Positions 26,688 to 34,223 are shown, numbered from the stretch's first letter. The stretch: DNA of 64,000 nt from Clostridiales bacterium (GCA_012839295.1 DUNO01000008.1:214073-278072); one strand, 5' to 3'. Translations and numbers: made by a program. The notes: a model not told the origin generated them from the sequence alone.

Positions 26688-27559
26688 TATAAATCCTCCT
26701 CCCTTACGCCGCTGTACCTCCTGACAATTAATATGAAGAGCAGCAAAATAACTGCAACTATAATGGCCGCCGCGCACATTTTCTGTATATCCAGGGTAAC
26801 AAACCAGTTGTTGAATAAATGCTGGAGCATATAAATGCTGTTATCCGGATAGCTCCCCGCAATCAGGTAGGCTTCCCGGAAAACCTTGAAGGAATTAATT
26901 AGGGACAGCACAAAAAGGGTAAATGCAGTCGGTAACAGTCCGGGCAGCGTAATGTACCTGAATTTCTTCCATGCCCCGGCACCGTCTATGGAAGCAGCTT
27001 CATATAATGCAGGAGCGATTCCGCTCAGGCCTGCCAACCATAGCACCATATCGTATCCGGTGTTCTTCCATAGATAGCTAAATACCAGCACGTAAAAGGC
27101 CTTTGATGTGTTCATCCAGTCAACAGGCTGATGGCCTGACATTAAGATCATTCTGTTTAACAGCCCATTCTTATCAAAAATTATATCCCACAGCAGGACA
27201 ATGGACGCCACCGGAACTGCCATGGGTATTAGAAAGGAGCTTTTAAAAAAGTCACCAAGCTTCCTTTGCCCCATGACTAAAACCGATAGAAATAAAGATA
27301 TGGCCAGCAATAAGGGTATGCAGGTTAGTATGAACCTGCTTGTATTTTTTGCCGCTAATTGAAATGCCCCGTTGTTGAATACAGTTATGTAATTGGCCAC
27401 ACCGGCAAATTTTCCACCCATTGCTTCATAAAATGATCTTCTTACCACATCTCCAAAGGGGATTAATATGAAAAGCGTAATACCTGCCAGGCTTGGCGCC
27501 AAAAACAACCAGGCCGCCCTGGATTCCCTTTTTTGCATTGTTGTTTTTTTCCTTGTCAT
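26687..27559 (-). CDS. Carbohydrate ABC transporter permease (MalF type)
   Basis: This 290-aa permease has an N-terminal SRAAWLFLAPSLAGITLFIL helix, further helices, and the EAASIDGAGAWKKFRYITLP coupling loop near residue 195. ATG 27559 (MTRKKTTMQK) has an AAGGA site; an upstream ATG at 27604 with a weaker site is possible. The last base of its stop codon is the first base of the MalG-type start. Upstream lies a leader with degenerate tandem repeats. The substrate is unknown. Confidence 0.87.
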   Translation of the reverse strand: MTRKKTTMQKRESRAAWLFLAPSLAGITLFILIPFGDVVRRSFYEAMGGKFAGVANYITVFNNGAFQLAAKNTSRFILTCIPLLLAISLFLSVLVMGQRKLGDFFKSSFLIPMAVPVASIVLLWDIIFDKNGLLNRMILMSGHQPVDWMNTSKAFYVLVFSYLWKNTGYDMVLWLAGLSGIAPALYEAASIDGAGAWKKFRYITLPGLLPTAFTLFVLSLINSFKVFREAYLIAGSYPDNSIYMLQHLFNNWFVTLDIQKMCAAAIIVAVILLLFILIVRRYSGVREEDL

Positions 27560-27599
27560 AGCACCTTTTCCTTCATACGTAAACTTTTTTATCAGCTCT

Positions 27600-27690
27600 T
27601 GCATTTCTTTACAACCCTTGCTTTTTTTATAACTTTTATATTTCTTTACAATCCTTGCATTTTACAACTTTTATATTTTTTTACAGCCCT
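27600..27690 (-). repeat. Degenerate tandem repeat in the permease leader
   Basis: Three units of about 35 bp share ATTTCTTTACAAcCCTTGC followed by TTTTATAACTTTTAT-like sequence (about 27,603, 27,641 and 27,676 onwards). On the transcript each copy reads GCAAGGnTTGTAAAGAAAT and contains an AAGG Shine-Dalgarno-like core. The layout resembles the repeats before the aldolase gene. Confidence 0.55.
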
Positions 27691-27868
27691 TACATTTCCT
27701 TATTAACCCCTAAGAAGTACTCCTTTTTCCGCACTATAGTAATAATTTTATCCCTGTTATCTCTAAAGAATCTTTAATTTTAAAGAGTATCCTCCCAAAG
27801 CCGGATTTTTTTGGAGGAAGCAGGAGCTATGCCACAAAATTATCTAAGTGATTTTCTATATGGTAAAA

Positions 27869-27902
27869 CGGCGCCCAGACTGAAATTCCAGCCTGCGCGC
27901 CA
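27869..27902 (-). terminator. Terminator after the histidine kinase gene
   Basis: GGCGC-CAG-CTG and CAG-CTG-GCGCC arms pair with two internal mismatches around AAATTC, and the leftward side continues GTTTTACC. It lies 36 bp past the kinase stop, so the kinase and the permease genes are probably separate transcripts. Confidence 0.55.
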
Positions 27903-27937
27903 CTTCTTGCCAAAACCCTATTTAGTTTTCCTCTTCC

Positions 27938-29221
27938 CTACCAGGGAAGCCGCAGCGCAAAGGTAGCGCCGCCTCCGGGCGTATCCTTTATGAAAATACT
28001 GCCATCATGAAGCTCTGCCAACTCCTTTGCAATGCTAAGCCCCAGACCAAAATGCTTCTTATCGCTTCTTGACCGGTCCCCACGGTAGAACCTCTCAAAG
28101 ACCTGTTTTTTATCTTCATCACAAATCCCAGCTCCATGATCCTCCACTTCTACCAGCACATAGCCCTTTTGGTTGTAAGCCCGGAGGGCAATGCTTCCCC
28201 CTGGGGTCGTATGGCTCATGGCGTTATCTATTAATATGGTCAATATCTGCTTTATGCGTTCCCTGTCCCCATAGACCTTTCGCAGCTCTTCCTCCGGTAA
28301 ATCGAGGGTTAATTGATACTTTTTCTCATTATAGCAGGTGCAAAACATATCATAGGTCTCTATAAGAAGGGTGTCCATTTCTACCGGCTCCTTTAAAAGG
28401 CTCCAGGTCTTGGCATCAGACGAGGCTAATAAAAGCATATCACTGATCAGCCTCGTCATCCGGTTACATTCCTCCTCAATATGGGGGAGAAAATGATCCG
28501 CCTTTGACAGATCCTCCCCTATGGAGGCCAAACCTGCTTTAATTACAGTAAGGGGTGCCCGCAGCTCATGGGATGCTGCAGCCACAAAGGCGACCTGCTT
28601 TTTTTGTCCCTCCTCCAAAGGCTTTATCACCTTTCCGATATAGAGTGAGCTAATTAGGAATAGTGCTGCCACACCAATAAAATCAATAAAGACATACAAC
28701 AGCAGCTGTTTTAATAAAATTCCCGATCCCAGATTGTCACAGCTTATTGCTATTATATTCATCCAGCCTATATTCCTCGGAATCATGACTGCCATGCCGT
28801 AATAAGCCTTCCCGCTGCCCGGGCTTACTGTATACACCGGAGTCTTTTCCATGGACTGGTACAGGGGCTTTCTATCCAGGTTAATCCCTTCCCCTGCTGC
28901 CATTTCCTTTATCTTCCCAACCAGCATCCCGGAATCCGGCAGGCTGCTCCTCTGGTATTTGGTCAGCTTTCTTCCGTTATCCTCTATGTACAAAAATAAC
29001 CGGTTATCCTCCTGCATTCTAACTAACCAGGTGTTGTCAATTACATCTGTCTGGCGCACCTTCTCAACAATCTGTTCCATATTCTTCTGGAACAAAACCA
29101 TGCTTTGCTCCTGGCTCTGCTTATTATTTATGATACATACCCCTATTATAATTGCTGTTAATATAATACTTGAGGTCATACCATACAAAAGCACCAGCCT
29201 TCTTTTCAGCTTGTTAAACAT
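27938..29221 (-). CDS. Sensor histidine kinase without visible partner
   Basis: This 427-aa membrane kinase has N-terminal helix at about 10-32, an extracellular sensor at about 35-165 and a second helix at about 172-195. It then has the H-box FVAAASHELRAPLTVIKAGL with phospho-acceptor His near 216, the N-box LIDNAMSHTTPGG, G1 EDHGAGI and G2 HFGLGLSIAKELAELH. No HAMP domain is obvious. A GGAGGAATAGGT site precedes the ATG. Kinases like this are normally encoded just after an OmpR-type response regulator, but the sequence upstream is a junction with prophage DNA. Confidence 0.92.
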   Translation of the reverse strand: MFNKLKRRLVLLYGMTSSIILTAIIIGVCIINNKQSQEQSMVLFQKNMEQIVEKVRQTDVIDNTWLVRMQEDNRLFLYIEDNGRKLTKYQRSSLPDSGMLVGKIKEMAAGEGINLDRKPLYQSMEKTPVYTVSPGSGKAYYGMAVMIPRNIGWMNIIAISCDNLGSGILLKQLLLYVFIDFIGVAALFLISSLYIGKVIKPLEEGQKKQVAFVAAASHELRAPLTVIKAGLASIGEDLSKADHFLPHIEEECNRMTRLISDMLLLASSDAKTWSLLKEPVEMDTLLIETYDMFCTCYNEKKYQLTLDLPEEELRKVYGDRERIKQILTILIDNAMSHTTPGGSIALRAYNQKGYVLVEVEDHGAGICDEDKKQVFERFYRGDRSRSDKKHFGLGLSIAKELAELHDGSIFIKDTPGGGATFALRLPW

Positions 29222-29535
29222 ACCTATTCCTCCATTCGGAATACTACTCTTTGTGGCTTCTTGCTACCTTTCGTAGTTTCTCGTGAAGCATTATTAATCA
29301 CGGCTTTCAAGGACTTAATCTTTACTAAAGCTGTGTAATTCATGGTGATCTTTAGTATCATTTGTGATTCGTGTCCGTTAAAAGTCCGTTATGAGAAAAG
29401 ACAAAAGCACCCCGAAGGATGCTTTTTAAAAAATCCTTAAAAGAGCGATTTCTAGCCAATAAAGACAATTTTCTAATGTTACTATAATACTATTATACCG
29501 CATTTCCTGTGGATGATGTATGAACATCTATTTCA
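29222..29535. other. Host/prophage junction region (probable left attachment area)
   Basis: No normal gene is visible. Leftward, a 45-codon frame (29224-29361) ends KPQRVVFRMEE two bases before the kinase start. Its last residues resemble the GYRMEE-like tail of OmpR-type regulators, whereas the rest does not, as if a regulator gene had been replaced. Two direct copies of GTCCGTTA (29373-29380, 29384-29391), spaced like integrase arm sites, and a terminator follow. The exact attachment core cannot be fixed without the right end. Confidence 0.4.
29403..29426. terminator. Hairpin terminator at the prophage left end
   Basis: AAAAGCAcCC pairs with GGaTGCTTTT (one mismatch) around a CGAA loop, with A and T runs on the two sides. 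It can stop transcription leaving the prophage leftward from the small AbrB-like gene as well as transcription entering from the other direction. Confidence 0.7.
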
Positions 29536-29712
29536 TCAAGCTTTTTTAATTATTATGCTATCACCCTCAAGTGATATCAATACCTCTCTATCTTCTATTG
29601 TTAAACCCAGCGCATTGACAAACTCTGGCGGCAACGTAAGCCTCGCCATAATGGCACCTTTGCTTGCTGTACCTCCCGGTTTATTAAAAAGTATCTTCCT
29701 TTTTACTTCCAT
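29536..29712 (-). CDS. AbrB/MazE/SpoVT-type small DNA-binding protein
   Basis: This 58-aa protein reads VKRKILFNKPGGTASKGAIM then ARLTLPPEFVNALGLTIEDR and EVLISLEGDSIIIKK. This is the swapped-hairpin AbrB fold, with the LP-PEFVNALG region and final beta strands seen in AbrB and MazE antitoxins. GGAGGTG lies 7 bases before the ATG. No toxin gene is adjacent. It faces away from the four rightward genes, and its own promoter spacer contains a TTCGTAC-type palindrome, so it is a likely autoregulator and switch protein. Too short for many gene finders. Confidence 0.8.
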   Translation of the reverse strand: MEVKRKILFNKPGGTASKGAIMARLTLPPEFVNALGLTIEDREVLISLEGDSIIIKKA

Positions 29713-29734
29713 TATTAGACACCTCCATGCTTAC

Positions 29735-29763
29735 AGAATACGCTATTCGTACAAATAAATCAA
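29735..29763 (-). promoter_or_regulatory. Leftward promoter of the AbrB-like gene with operator in its spacer
   Basis: On the leftward strand TTGATT (29758-29763) and TATTCT (29735-29740) are 17 bp apart. The whole spacer is occupied by TATTTGTACGAATA (29744-29757), a one-mismatch version of the ATTCGTACGAAT operator. Binding there would block RNA polymerase. Confidence 0.65.
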
Positions 29764-29773
29764 GTTAATTTTA

Positions 29774-29811
29774 CAATTCGTACGAATTGCACAAATTTCA
29801 TTCGTACGAAT
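29774..29811. promoter_or_regulatory. Two central ATTCGTACGAAT operators
   Basis: Perfect palindromes CAATTCGTACGAATTG (29774-29789) and ATTCGTACGAAT (29800-29811) lie between the two divergent promoters. Their centres are 24 bp apart, and 31 and 34 bp from the outer operators. They share the TTCGTACGAA core with the promoter-spacer sites. Confidence 0.7.
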
Positions 29812-29826
29812 TAGTAGATATGCCTA

Positions 29827-29855
29827 TTGTATTATTCGTACGAATAATTTATACT
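29827..29855 (+). promoter_or_regulatory. Rightward promoter with operator in its spacer
   Basis: TTGTAT (29827-29832) and TATACT (29850-29855) are exactly 17 bp apart. The perfect 18-bp palindrome ATTATTCGTACGAATAAT (29831-29848) fills the spacer. It drives the four small rightward genes, starting 43 bp downstream. Confidence 0.7.
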
Positions 29856-29897
29856 AACATCATAAGGAACAACAAATAACAAATGGAGGTTGAAGAT

Positions 29898-30200
29898 ATG
29901 ATGTTAGAAGAAGCGCAAGCCCGATTGAAGAAAGAGAAAATCAACACACAAGACCAACTTTGGGCGATAAATTCACTTTATATTCTTCTTGACTTACACA
30001 AAGATGATTTTTGCAAAATCATTGATGCAGTTGGACTTGAAACCCTGATCAAGAAGCAAAGCCATTATGAACGTCTTAACCGTGCTGAACAGGAATTGAC
30101 AGCAAAAGAAAGATACTTAAGCGCGAAAGCACGATTAGAAGAACTCGAAAGTGAAAAATCAGATCTTGAACAAATTGTCTCTGGGTATAAGCCCATATAG
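29898..30200 (+). CDS. Small coiled-coil phage protein of unknown function
   Basis: This 100-aa protein has an N-terminal helical part (MLEEAQARLKKEKINTQDQL, LLDLHKDDFCKIIDAVGLET) and a charged C-terminal coiled coil (LNRAEQELTAKERYLSAKAR LEELESEKSDLE). I do not recognise it. The start is the ATG at 29898, 8 bases after GGAGG; an ATG at 29883 overlaps the ribosome binding site. It is the first gene of the rightward accessory unit under the palindrome-controlled promoter. Residues 60-95 suggest oligomerisation. Confidence 0.65.
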   Translation: MMLEEAQARLKKEKINTQDQLWAINSLYILLDLHKDDFCKIIDAVGLETLIKKQSHYERLNRAEQELTAKERYLSAKARLEELESEKSDLEQIVSGYKPI

Positions 30201-30253
30201 TGACTAGGGTTTCCGGTCATCCTTAAACCGGAACAAATCAAATGGAGGTAATT

Positions 30254-30469
30254 ATGGCCGAAGCAAAAATTATGAAAGTCCAGTTTAAGTATAGCATTCC
30301 CGGTTATTACAAAAATCAAGTTTATAGGCAGAAAACAATGCAAATGGAAATTCCAACAGATGATTACGGTTTTACATTACCCGGGAAACTGTCTGAAAAT
30401 ATCACTCAATGGCTCAGAGAGAATGTAGATGTTCGTGCAGTATTGATATGGCACAGGATAATAAATTAA
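30254..30469 (+). CDS. Small phage protein of unknown function
   Basis: This 71-aa protein is mixed alpha/beta with aromatic residues (KVQFKYSIPGYYKNQVYRQK, VRAVLIWHRIIN) and no motif I recognise. GGAGG sits 6 bases before the ATG at 30254; the leader CAAATGGAGGT closely repeats that of the previous gene. It is second in the rightward accessory unit. Function unknown; a host-takeover or superinfection role is possible for such genes but not shown. Confidence 0.55.
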   Translation: MAEAKIMKVQFKYSIPGYYKNQVYRQKTMQMEIPTDDYGFTLPGKLSENITQWLRENVDVRAVLIWHRIIN

Positions 30470-30513
30470 ATACCACGCTGGACCAGCGGCATGACGGGCG
30501 GAAAGAGGACGAT

Positions 30514-30750
30514 ATGACAAAGAGAGAATATGAAAGATGTACCGATTTGATGAATGACGCTCTAATCCATGCGAAGCGATCAGAAAGATACTATTCTGAA
30601 TTAAGAGAAAAGAAGCTTTCCGAAACTGATAAATATATCAAGGAGCTGAACGGACAAAATGATTTAGGCTATGCGCAAGGAATTAACCAGGCTCTTGCTA
30701 TAATAGGTTTTAAGCATGAGCGGATGAAGGAATTAAGTAAACTTATATAG
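30514..30750 (+). CDS. Small helical phage protein of unknown function
   Basis: This 78-aa highly charged helical protein reads MTKREYERCTDLMNDALIHA, a Lys/Glu-rich middle, then YAQGINQALAIIGFKHERMK. The AGAGGA site supports ATG 30514; the frame is open further upstream but without a site. The pattern of a small soluble helical protein at a prophage end is common. No family is recognised. Confidence 0.55.
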   Translation: MTKREYERCTDLMNDALIHAKRSERYYSELREKKLSETDKYIKELNGQNDLGYAQGINQALAIIGFKHERMKELSKLI

Positions 30751-30777
30751 TCCGGCAAAGGCAGAAAGGAAGGGTTT

Positions 30778-31053
30778 ATGAAACTGATACCTACGTTTAT
30801 TGATGGAAATTTCCACGGCCATGATACCATTAAGGAAATTATAAGCCTGAGAGATGAAGGCTATGAAATAGCATGCACAAGGCAGAAGGATCAACAGGCA
30901 GATCACATGGTGTACTGCCACTACGATTTAACCGAAGATGGAGAGATTCGCACGGTATGGTTATACACCGGCATGGCAATGACGGATGAAGAATTTGATA
31001 GAATAGCAAATATGAAACATGCTTACATCGGTGCAATACACAAATTAAAATAG
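30778..31053 (+). CDS. Small phage protein of unknown function
   Basis: This 91-aa acidic protein is probably alpha/beta (MKLIPTFIDGNFHGHDTIKE, HYDLTEDGEIRTVWLYTGMA, MTDEEFDRIANMKHAYIGAI). AAGGAAGGG precedes the ATG. It is the last of four rightward genes and is convergent with the Rha-type gene. No family recognised. About 120 bp of GC-rich sequence with weak hairpins separates it from the Rha-type gene. Confidence 0.55.
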   Translation: MKLIPTFIDGNFHGHDTIKEIISLRDEGYEIACTRQKDQQADHMVYCHYDLTEDGEIRTVWLYTGMAMTDEEFDRIANMKHAYIGAIHKLK

Positions 31054-31173
31054 CCCCGTCTGATGATGGCTGTCTGGGCGGCAGCCGAAACCGATCCGCT
31101 TGGACCGGTCACGGGAACCCACGGCATAGAGGATAAGCGCCGCCTCTTTTATTATAGATTGTACATTGATAAT

Positions 31174-31821
31174 TTAACCTGCTATACGCTTTGTATTTGT
31201 CTGCTCTATAAAGGCTTTTATCTGATCGTAGCCCCATCCGCAATCAACAAGACCGCTTACCATGTTTTCCATTGACTGGATGGCCTTTAACTCATTCGCG
31301 GATAGGTAGTCCCTGAGATTATCTCGTTTTGATATCCCATGTTTATCTCGCAATTGATTAGCATTCATACTGAAAAGCACTTTATATATACAGTTCGTGT
31401 ATGTGGAGTAAGCATGTCCATGCATCCGGTCATTCTCGGTTGATTGCTGTAGCGCCTTTGTAAGTGATTGCCGCACAGCAATGCCTTTTTCTCTTTCGAT
31501 CAGTTTGCTGGTGAGAAGTTTCTCCATGGCATTAAACTGCTTAATGTATCCCTCTTTGAATTTCATTGCTTTCGCACCATTATACCCAAAAGCGAGCATG
31601 GTAAACCCGTCTCTTGTCATATGGTACATTGGCTGCTTTTTGTTCTGGGAGTTGATATAGTAGGACTCTCCAAAGTTGGCGAGTCTAAATTCTTCGCTGC
31701 ATTCAAGCTCCCTTATGTCTCTCAATACCTTATCGTGATTTTTCTCAAACGTATCAGCCACATCTAGGCTGCTTACTGCGGTTACCTCTTCTTTGTTAAT
31801 CTTCGCGATTTCTACTAACAT
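31174..31821 (-). CDS. Rha-family phage regulatory protein
   Basis: This 215-aa protein carries the Rha domain in residues about 10-100: VSSLDVADTFEKNHDKVLRD, ESYYINSQNKKQPMYHMTRD and GFTMLAFGYNGAKAMKFKEGYI. The C-terminal part (about 120-215) is helical and may bind DNA. Rha proteins are found in many temperate phages and can inhibit growth in the absence of integration host factor in some; the role here is unknown. It is the last leftward gene of the late cluster. Confidence 0.88.
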   Translation of the reverse strand: MLVEIAKINKEEVTAVSSLDVADTFEKNHDKVLRDIRELECSEEFRLANFGESYYINSQNKKQPMYHMTRDGFTMLAFGYNGAKAMKFKEGYIKQFNAMEKLLTSKLIEREKGIAVRQSLTKALQQSTENDRMHGHAYSTYTNCIYKVLFSMNANQLRDKHGISKRDNLRDYLSANELKAIQSMENMVSGLVDCGWGYDQIKAFIEQTNTKRIAG

Positions 31822-31933
31822 AATTCAACATTCCTTTCTGATGCTTTATTTTTTCACATAATAAAAGCGCCTGGTTATCCCAAGCACTAATTCGATAATA
31901 TTACTTTATCACGAATGTATGTCCTCGAAGTGG

Positions 31934-32791
31934 TCATTTAGCAAGGCTTTTGATTGTAGACGCGCCTGCCGTATACCCCCAGGTAGTAGACCAATCCCAG
32001 CCCTTGGAATCGGCGTACGTCAGGATGGCAATCCTGGTCTTTTGGTCAAATATACCCGTAACGGGCACCTTTAATCGCTCCTGGAGCCATTTAATGTCCT
32101 GTGGTGGGGATGTCTTTGTAATCGGAGCTACCGGGACGTACGCCTCCGGCACATATTTAATACCGGCATACTCACACACTCCCCTGGCGATCTCCTGGGC
32201 ACTCTCCAACCAATAAGCCGCGTTGGCCATCATAGTTGTAGCTTCGTGTAGGTTGGTCATAAATGCAAGCTCCACGAGGATGGCAGCCTTGGTATCCAAC
32301 GCATTACAATTGCACATTGCCAGCGCTTGCTTATTCACTCCACGGTTTGTTTGTTTGGTGCCTCCTGCAAGGTGCTTAAGGACGGTTTGAGCCAGCTTTT
32401 CTGATTGCCCGGCGTATTTATCGTGGATGTAGATCCCGACCCCCTGGGCGCTGTTAAAGCTGTTTCCATCCCCATAAGCATTAAAATGGATTGATATGCT
32501 GTAATCACAGTTGGACTTGGCTATGACTCGCTGCCGATCCGTCAGGGCGGTGTCCGGATCATCAGTGGCATTGCTATCATTAAAGCCGGTTTTAACTACC
32601 TCGAAACCACAACGCTGCAGCTCTGCGACTAACAGGGAGGCTACGCCGACATTGGCATAATGTTCCCGATACTGCTCACCCTTTTTAATGTCAACCTTAC
32701 CATCCTGATCGATATCGATAGCAGCCGGAAGAGGTGGCGTCCTCTTGCCGGCCGTGTTCGTTCCATGTCCTGCATCTACATTAATTTTCAT
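31934..32791 (-). CDS. N-acetylmuramoyl-L-alanine amidase endolysin
   Basis: This 285-aa lysin has an N-terminal Amidase_3 domain. Zinc ligands are the His in NVDAGHGTNTAGKRTP, the Glu in KGEQYREHYANVGVA, the His in YSISIHFNAYGDG and the catalytic Glu in AAILVELAFMTN. The C-terminus (about 220-275: PQDIKWLQERLKVPVTGIFD) is a peptidoglycan-binding helix domain. It cleaves peptidoglycan to release phage. The start overlaps the holin stop by 4 bp, forming a lysis cassette. Confidence 0.93.
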   Translation of the reverse strand: MKINVDAGHGTNTAGKRTPPLPAAIDIDQDGKVDIKKGEQYREHYANVGVASLLVAELQRCGFEVVKTGFNDSNATDDPDTALTDRQRVIAKSNCDYSISIHFNAYGDGNSFNSAQGVGIYIHDKYAGQSEKLAQTVLKHLAGGTKQTNRGVNKQALAMCNCNALDTKAAILVELAFMTNLHEATTMMANAAYWLESAQEIARGVCEYAGIKYVPEAYVPVAPITKTSPPQDIKWLQERLKVPVTGIFDQKTRIAILTYADSKGWDWSTTWGYTAGASTIKSLAK

Positions 32792-33213
32792 TTCACATCC
32801 TCCTCTGCTTTGCTTTTTAACATGTCAATGGCATTCTTTAATATTGGTGGGTACTTCATTCCCATAAGGCCACCATTTTCAAGGATAGACAGGGCTTCAT
32901 TTGCAACAAATCCAATGACCACTGCATTTCTTATAATTTCTGTCCCGGTGAGTTTGTCAACCTGGGCAGCGATCAGGACATACAACAAGATCATGCCCTT
33001 TTTGCATAACCCCTTAAACCCAGCCTTGCTCTCTAGGGCTCCATTTTCGGTTTTGGTTGACTTCTTGAATACTCCTGCTACAACCAATCCTGTAATATAA
33101 TCAACTGCCATAAATAGAGCCAGTGTCTGCAACGCCATGTCCCACCCCCCAAGTAATTGAGCAAGAAAGCTCCCTATTAGTCCGATACCTGCAAATATAA
33201 TATTATGTTTCAT
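32788..33213 (-). CDS. Phage holin (toxin-secretion/lysis holin family)
   Basis: This 141-aa membrane protein has three hydrophobic segments: FAGIGLIGSFLAQLLGG (about 5-22), LQTLALFMAVDYITGLVVAG (about 29-49) and GMILLYVLIAAQVDKL with the following stretch. The DYITG core is typical of the holin_4_1 family (TcdE/BhlA relatives). It is directly followed by the endolysin gene with 4-bp overlap. A strong AAGGAG site precedes the ATG. Confidence 0.9.
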   Translation of the reverse strand: MKHNIIFAGIGLIGSFLAQLLGGWDMALQTLALFMAVDYITGLVVAGVFKKSTKTENGALESKAGFKGLCKKGMILLYVLIAAQVDKLTGTEIIRNAVVIGFVANEALSILENGGLMGMKYPPILKNAIDMLKSKAEEDVK

Positions 33214-33243
33214 ATTTTTCTCCTTCCTTTACGAATCGGCTGT

Positions 33244-33558
33244 TTACTGCGCCTGGGCTGCCAACAGCGCCCTGATCTCCTTGAGCTCAACCACCATGGC
33301 ATCGGTCGACACCTCAATGGTGTAAGTACCAGCTTCATAGTCTCTCCTGATTGACTTAAGCCCTACGCCGTCCAGGTAAGCGGTTAATACCTCCCCGTCC
33401 TCGGAAACTACCTTAATATTCGAGGTATCCGCGAAAGCCGTCTCGATTTCCGCATATTGTGCCCCGGAGGCGATTGTAAAGCCCCGGCTCTTATCCCGAT
33501 CCGTAACTCCATTTACAACGAGTTCAAATTCGTTTGTTCCAATCTTGATTTTTTCCAT
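33244..33558 (-). CDS. Small phage structural or accessory protein
   Basis: This 104-aa protein is rich in beta strands (KIKIGTNEFELVVNGVTDRD, FTIASGAQYAEIETAFADTS, GTYTIEVSTDAMVVELKEIR). GAAAGGA lies before ATG 33558; the frame is open further upstream but crosses a terminator. It sits between holin and tail genes and is likely a tail-tip or lysis-region accessory protein. No family assigned. Confidence 0.6.
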   Translation of the reverse strand: MEKIKIGTNEFELVVNGVTDRDKSRGFTIASGAQYAEIETAFADTSNIKVVSEDGEVLTAYLDGVGLKSIRRDYEAGTYTIEVSTDAMVVELKEIRALLAAQAQ

Positions 33559-33578
33559 AAATTTTTCCTTTCTTAGCA

Positions 33579-33602
33579 TAAAAAATAAGCCCTTCCGGAC
33601 TT
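33579..33602 (-). terminator. Short GNRA-loop terminator between tail and lysis genes
   Basis: On the leftward strand AAGTCC-GGAA-GGGCTT is followed by ATTTTTT: a 6-bp stem with a GGAA tetraloop and a T run. It separates the tail module from the lysis module and may give partial termination. Confidence 0.6.
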
Positions 33603-33659
33603 GGGTTAATAGATTGTATTCGAATGCTTGTTCCGAATTTTTGTTCACTAAATGATAAT

Positions 33660-34223
33660 TTATGTAGTCTTATATATTATATCGACAAACACATACATTC
33701 CTAGAGTTCCGGAACTAACTATTACTCCACCTCCGGGGTAGATTTTTACCATGCATGGATATATATTCGCTCCGGAAGCATCATACATACACGCAAATAC
33801 ATCTTCTTCTGATGCAGGCCTATATCCTTCTGGTACATTTGCAAATACAGCAGTTAATGCGTGTGATGATGCCGCCTTTATATTGAGCGTTAATCTTATA
33901 TCTTTGCCAGTTTTTATTATGCTGTTGCGACCGTTGACAGTATACCCGGTCGGTATCACGCAAGTCGAGCTTGTGACTGCTAATTTATCATTTAGTGACT
34001 GAACTGTTTGAGCTAAACTGTATACTACGGCGGCGCTGACATACTTTGTTGGATCATTTAGTATCGACTGGATCATCCTTGCATTGAGATCATCCACACC
34101 GTTACAGGCTGCCTTTATTCCGGCCTCATCAATATTAAGATTTTCGGCGTTCAATGGTGTGCTGACAGACGGAGCATTCTGCCAGCCGTTTCCTCCGTTT
34201 ACCCCAGTAAAATTAATTGCCAT
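33660..34223 (-). CDS. Phage tail-fibre or tip protein, unknown fold
   Basis: This 187-aa protein starts MAINFTGVNGGNGWQNAPSV and continues with TPLNAENLNIDEAGIKAACN, a pattern common at the start of siphovirus receptor-binding or appendage proteins. A beta-rich C-terminal domain follows (VIPTGYTVNGRNSIIKTGKD, NVPEGYRPASEEDVFACMYD, YPGGGVIVSSGTLGMYVFVD). GAGGAGG before ATG 34223 defines the start. Position after the tail hub supports a tail-tip role. The C-terminal domain could be the host-binding head. Confidence 0.7.
   Translation of the reverse strand: MAINFTGVNGGNGWQNAPSVSTPLNAENLNIDEAGIKAACNGVDDLNARMIQSILNDPTKYVSAAVVYSLAQTVQSLNDKLAVTSSTCVIPTGYTVNGRNSIIKTGKDIRLTLNIKAASSHALTAVFANVPEGYRPASEEDVFACMYDASGANIYPCMVKIYPGGGVIVSSGTLGMYVFVDIIYKTT

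Noticed and set aside
29536..29712. AbrB-like protein as part of a toxin-antitoxin pair
   Set aside because: No toxin-like gene overlaps or follows it within the usual distance; the next leftward sequence is a terminator. Kept as an orphan regulator instead.
29800..29811. TTCGTACGAA palindromes as LexA/SOS boxes
   Set aside because: They differ from the Gram-positive SOS box pattern (CGAAC-N4-GTTCG), so LexA control is not supported.
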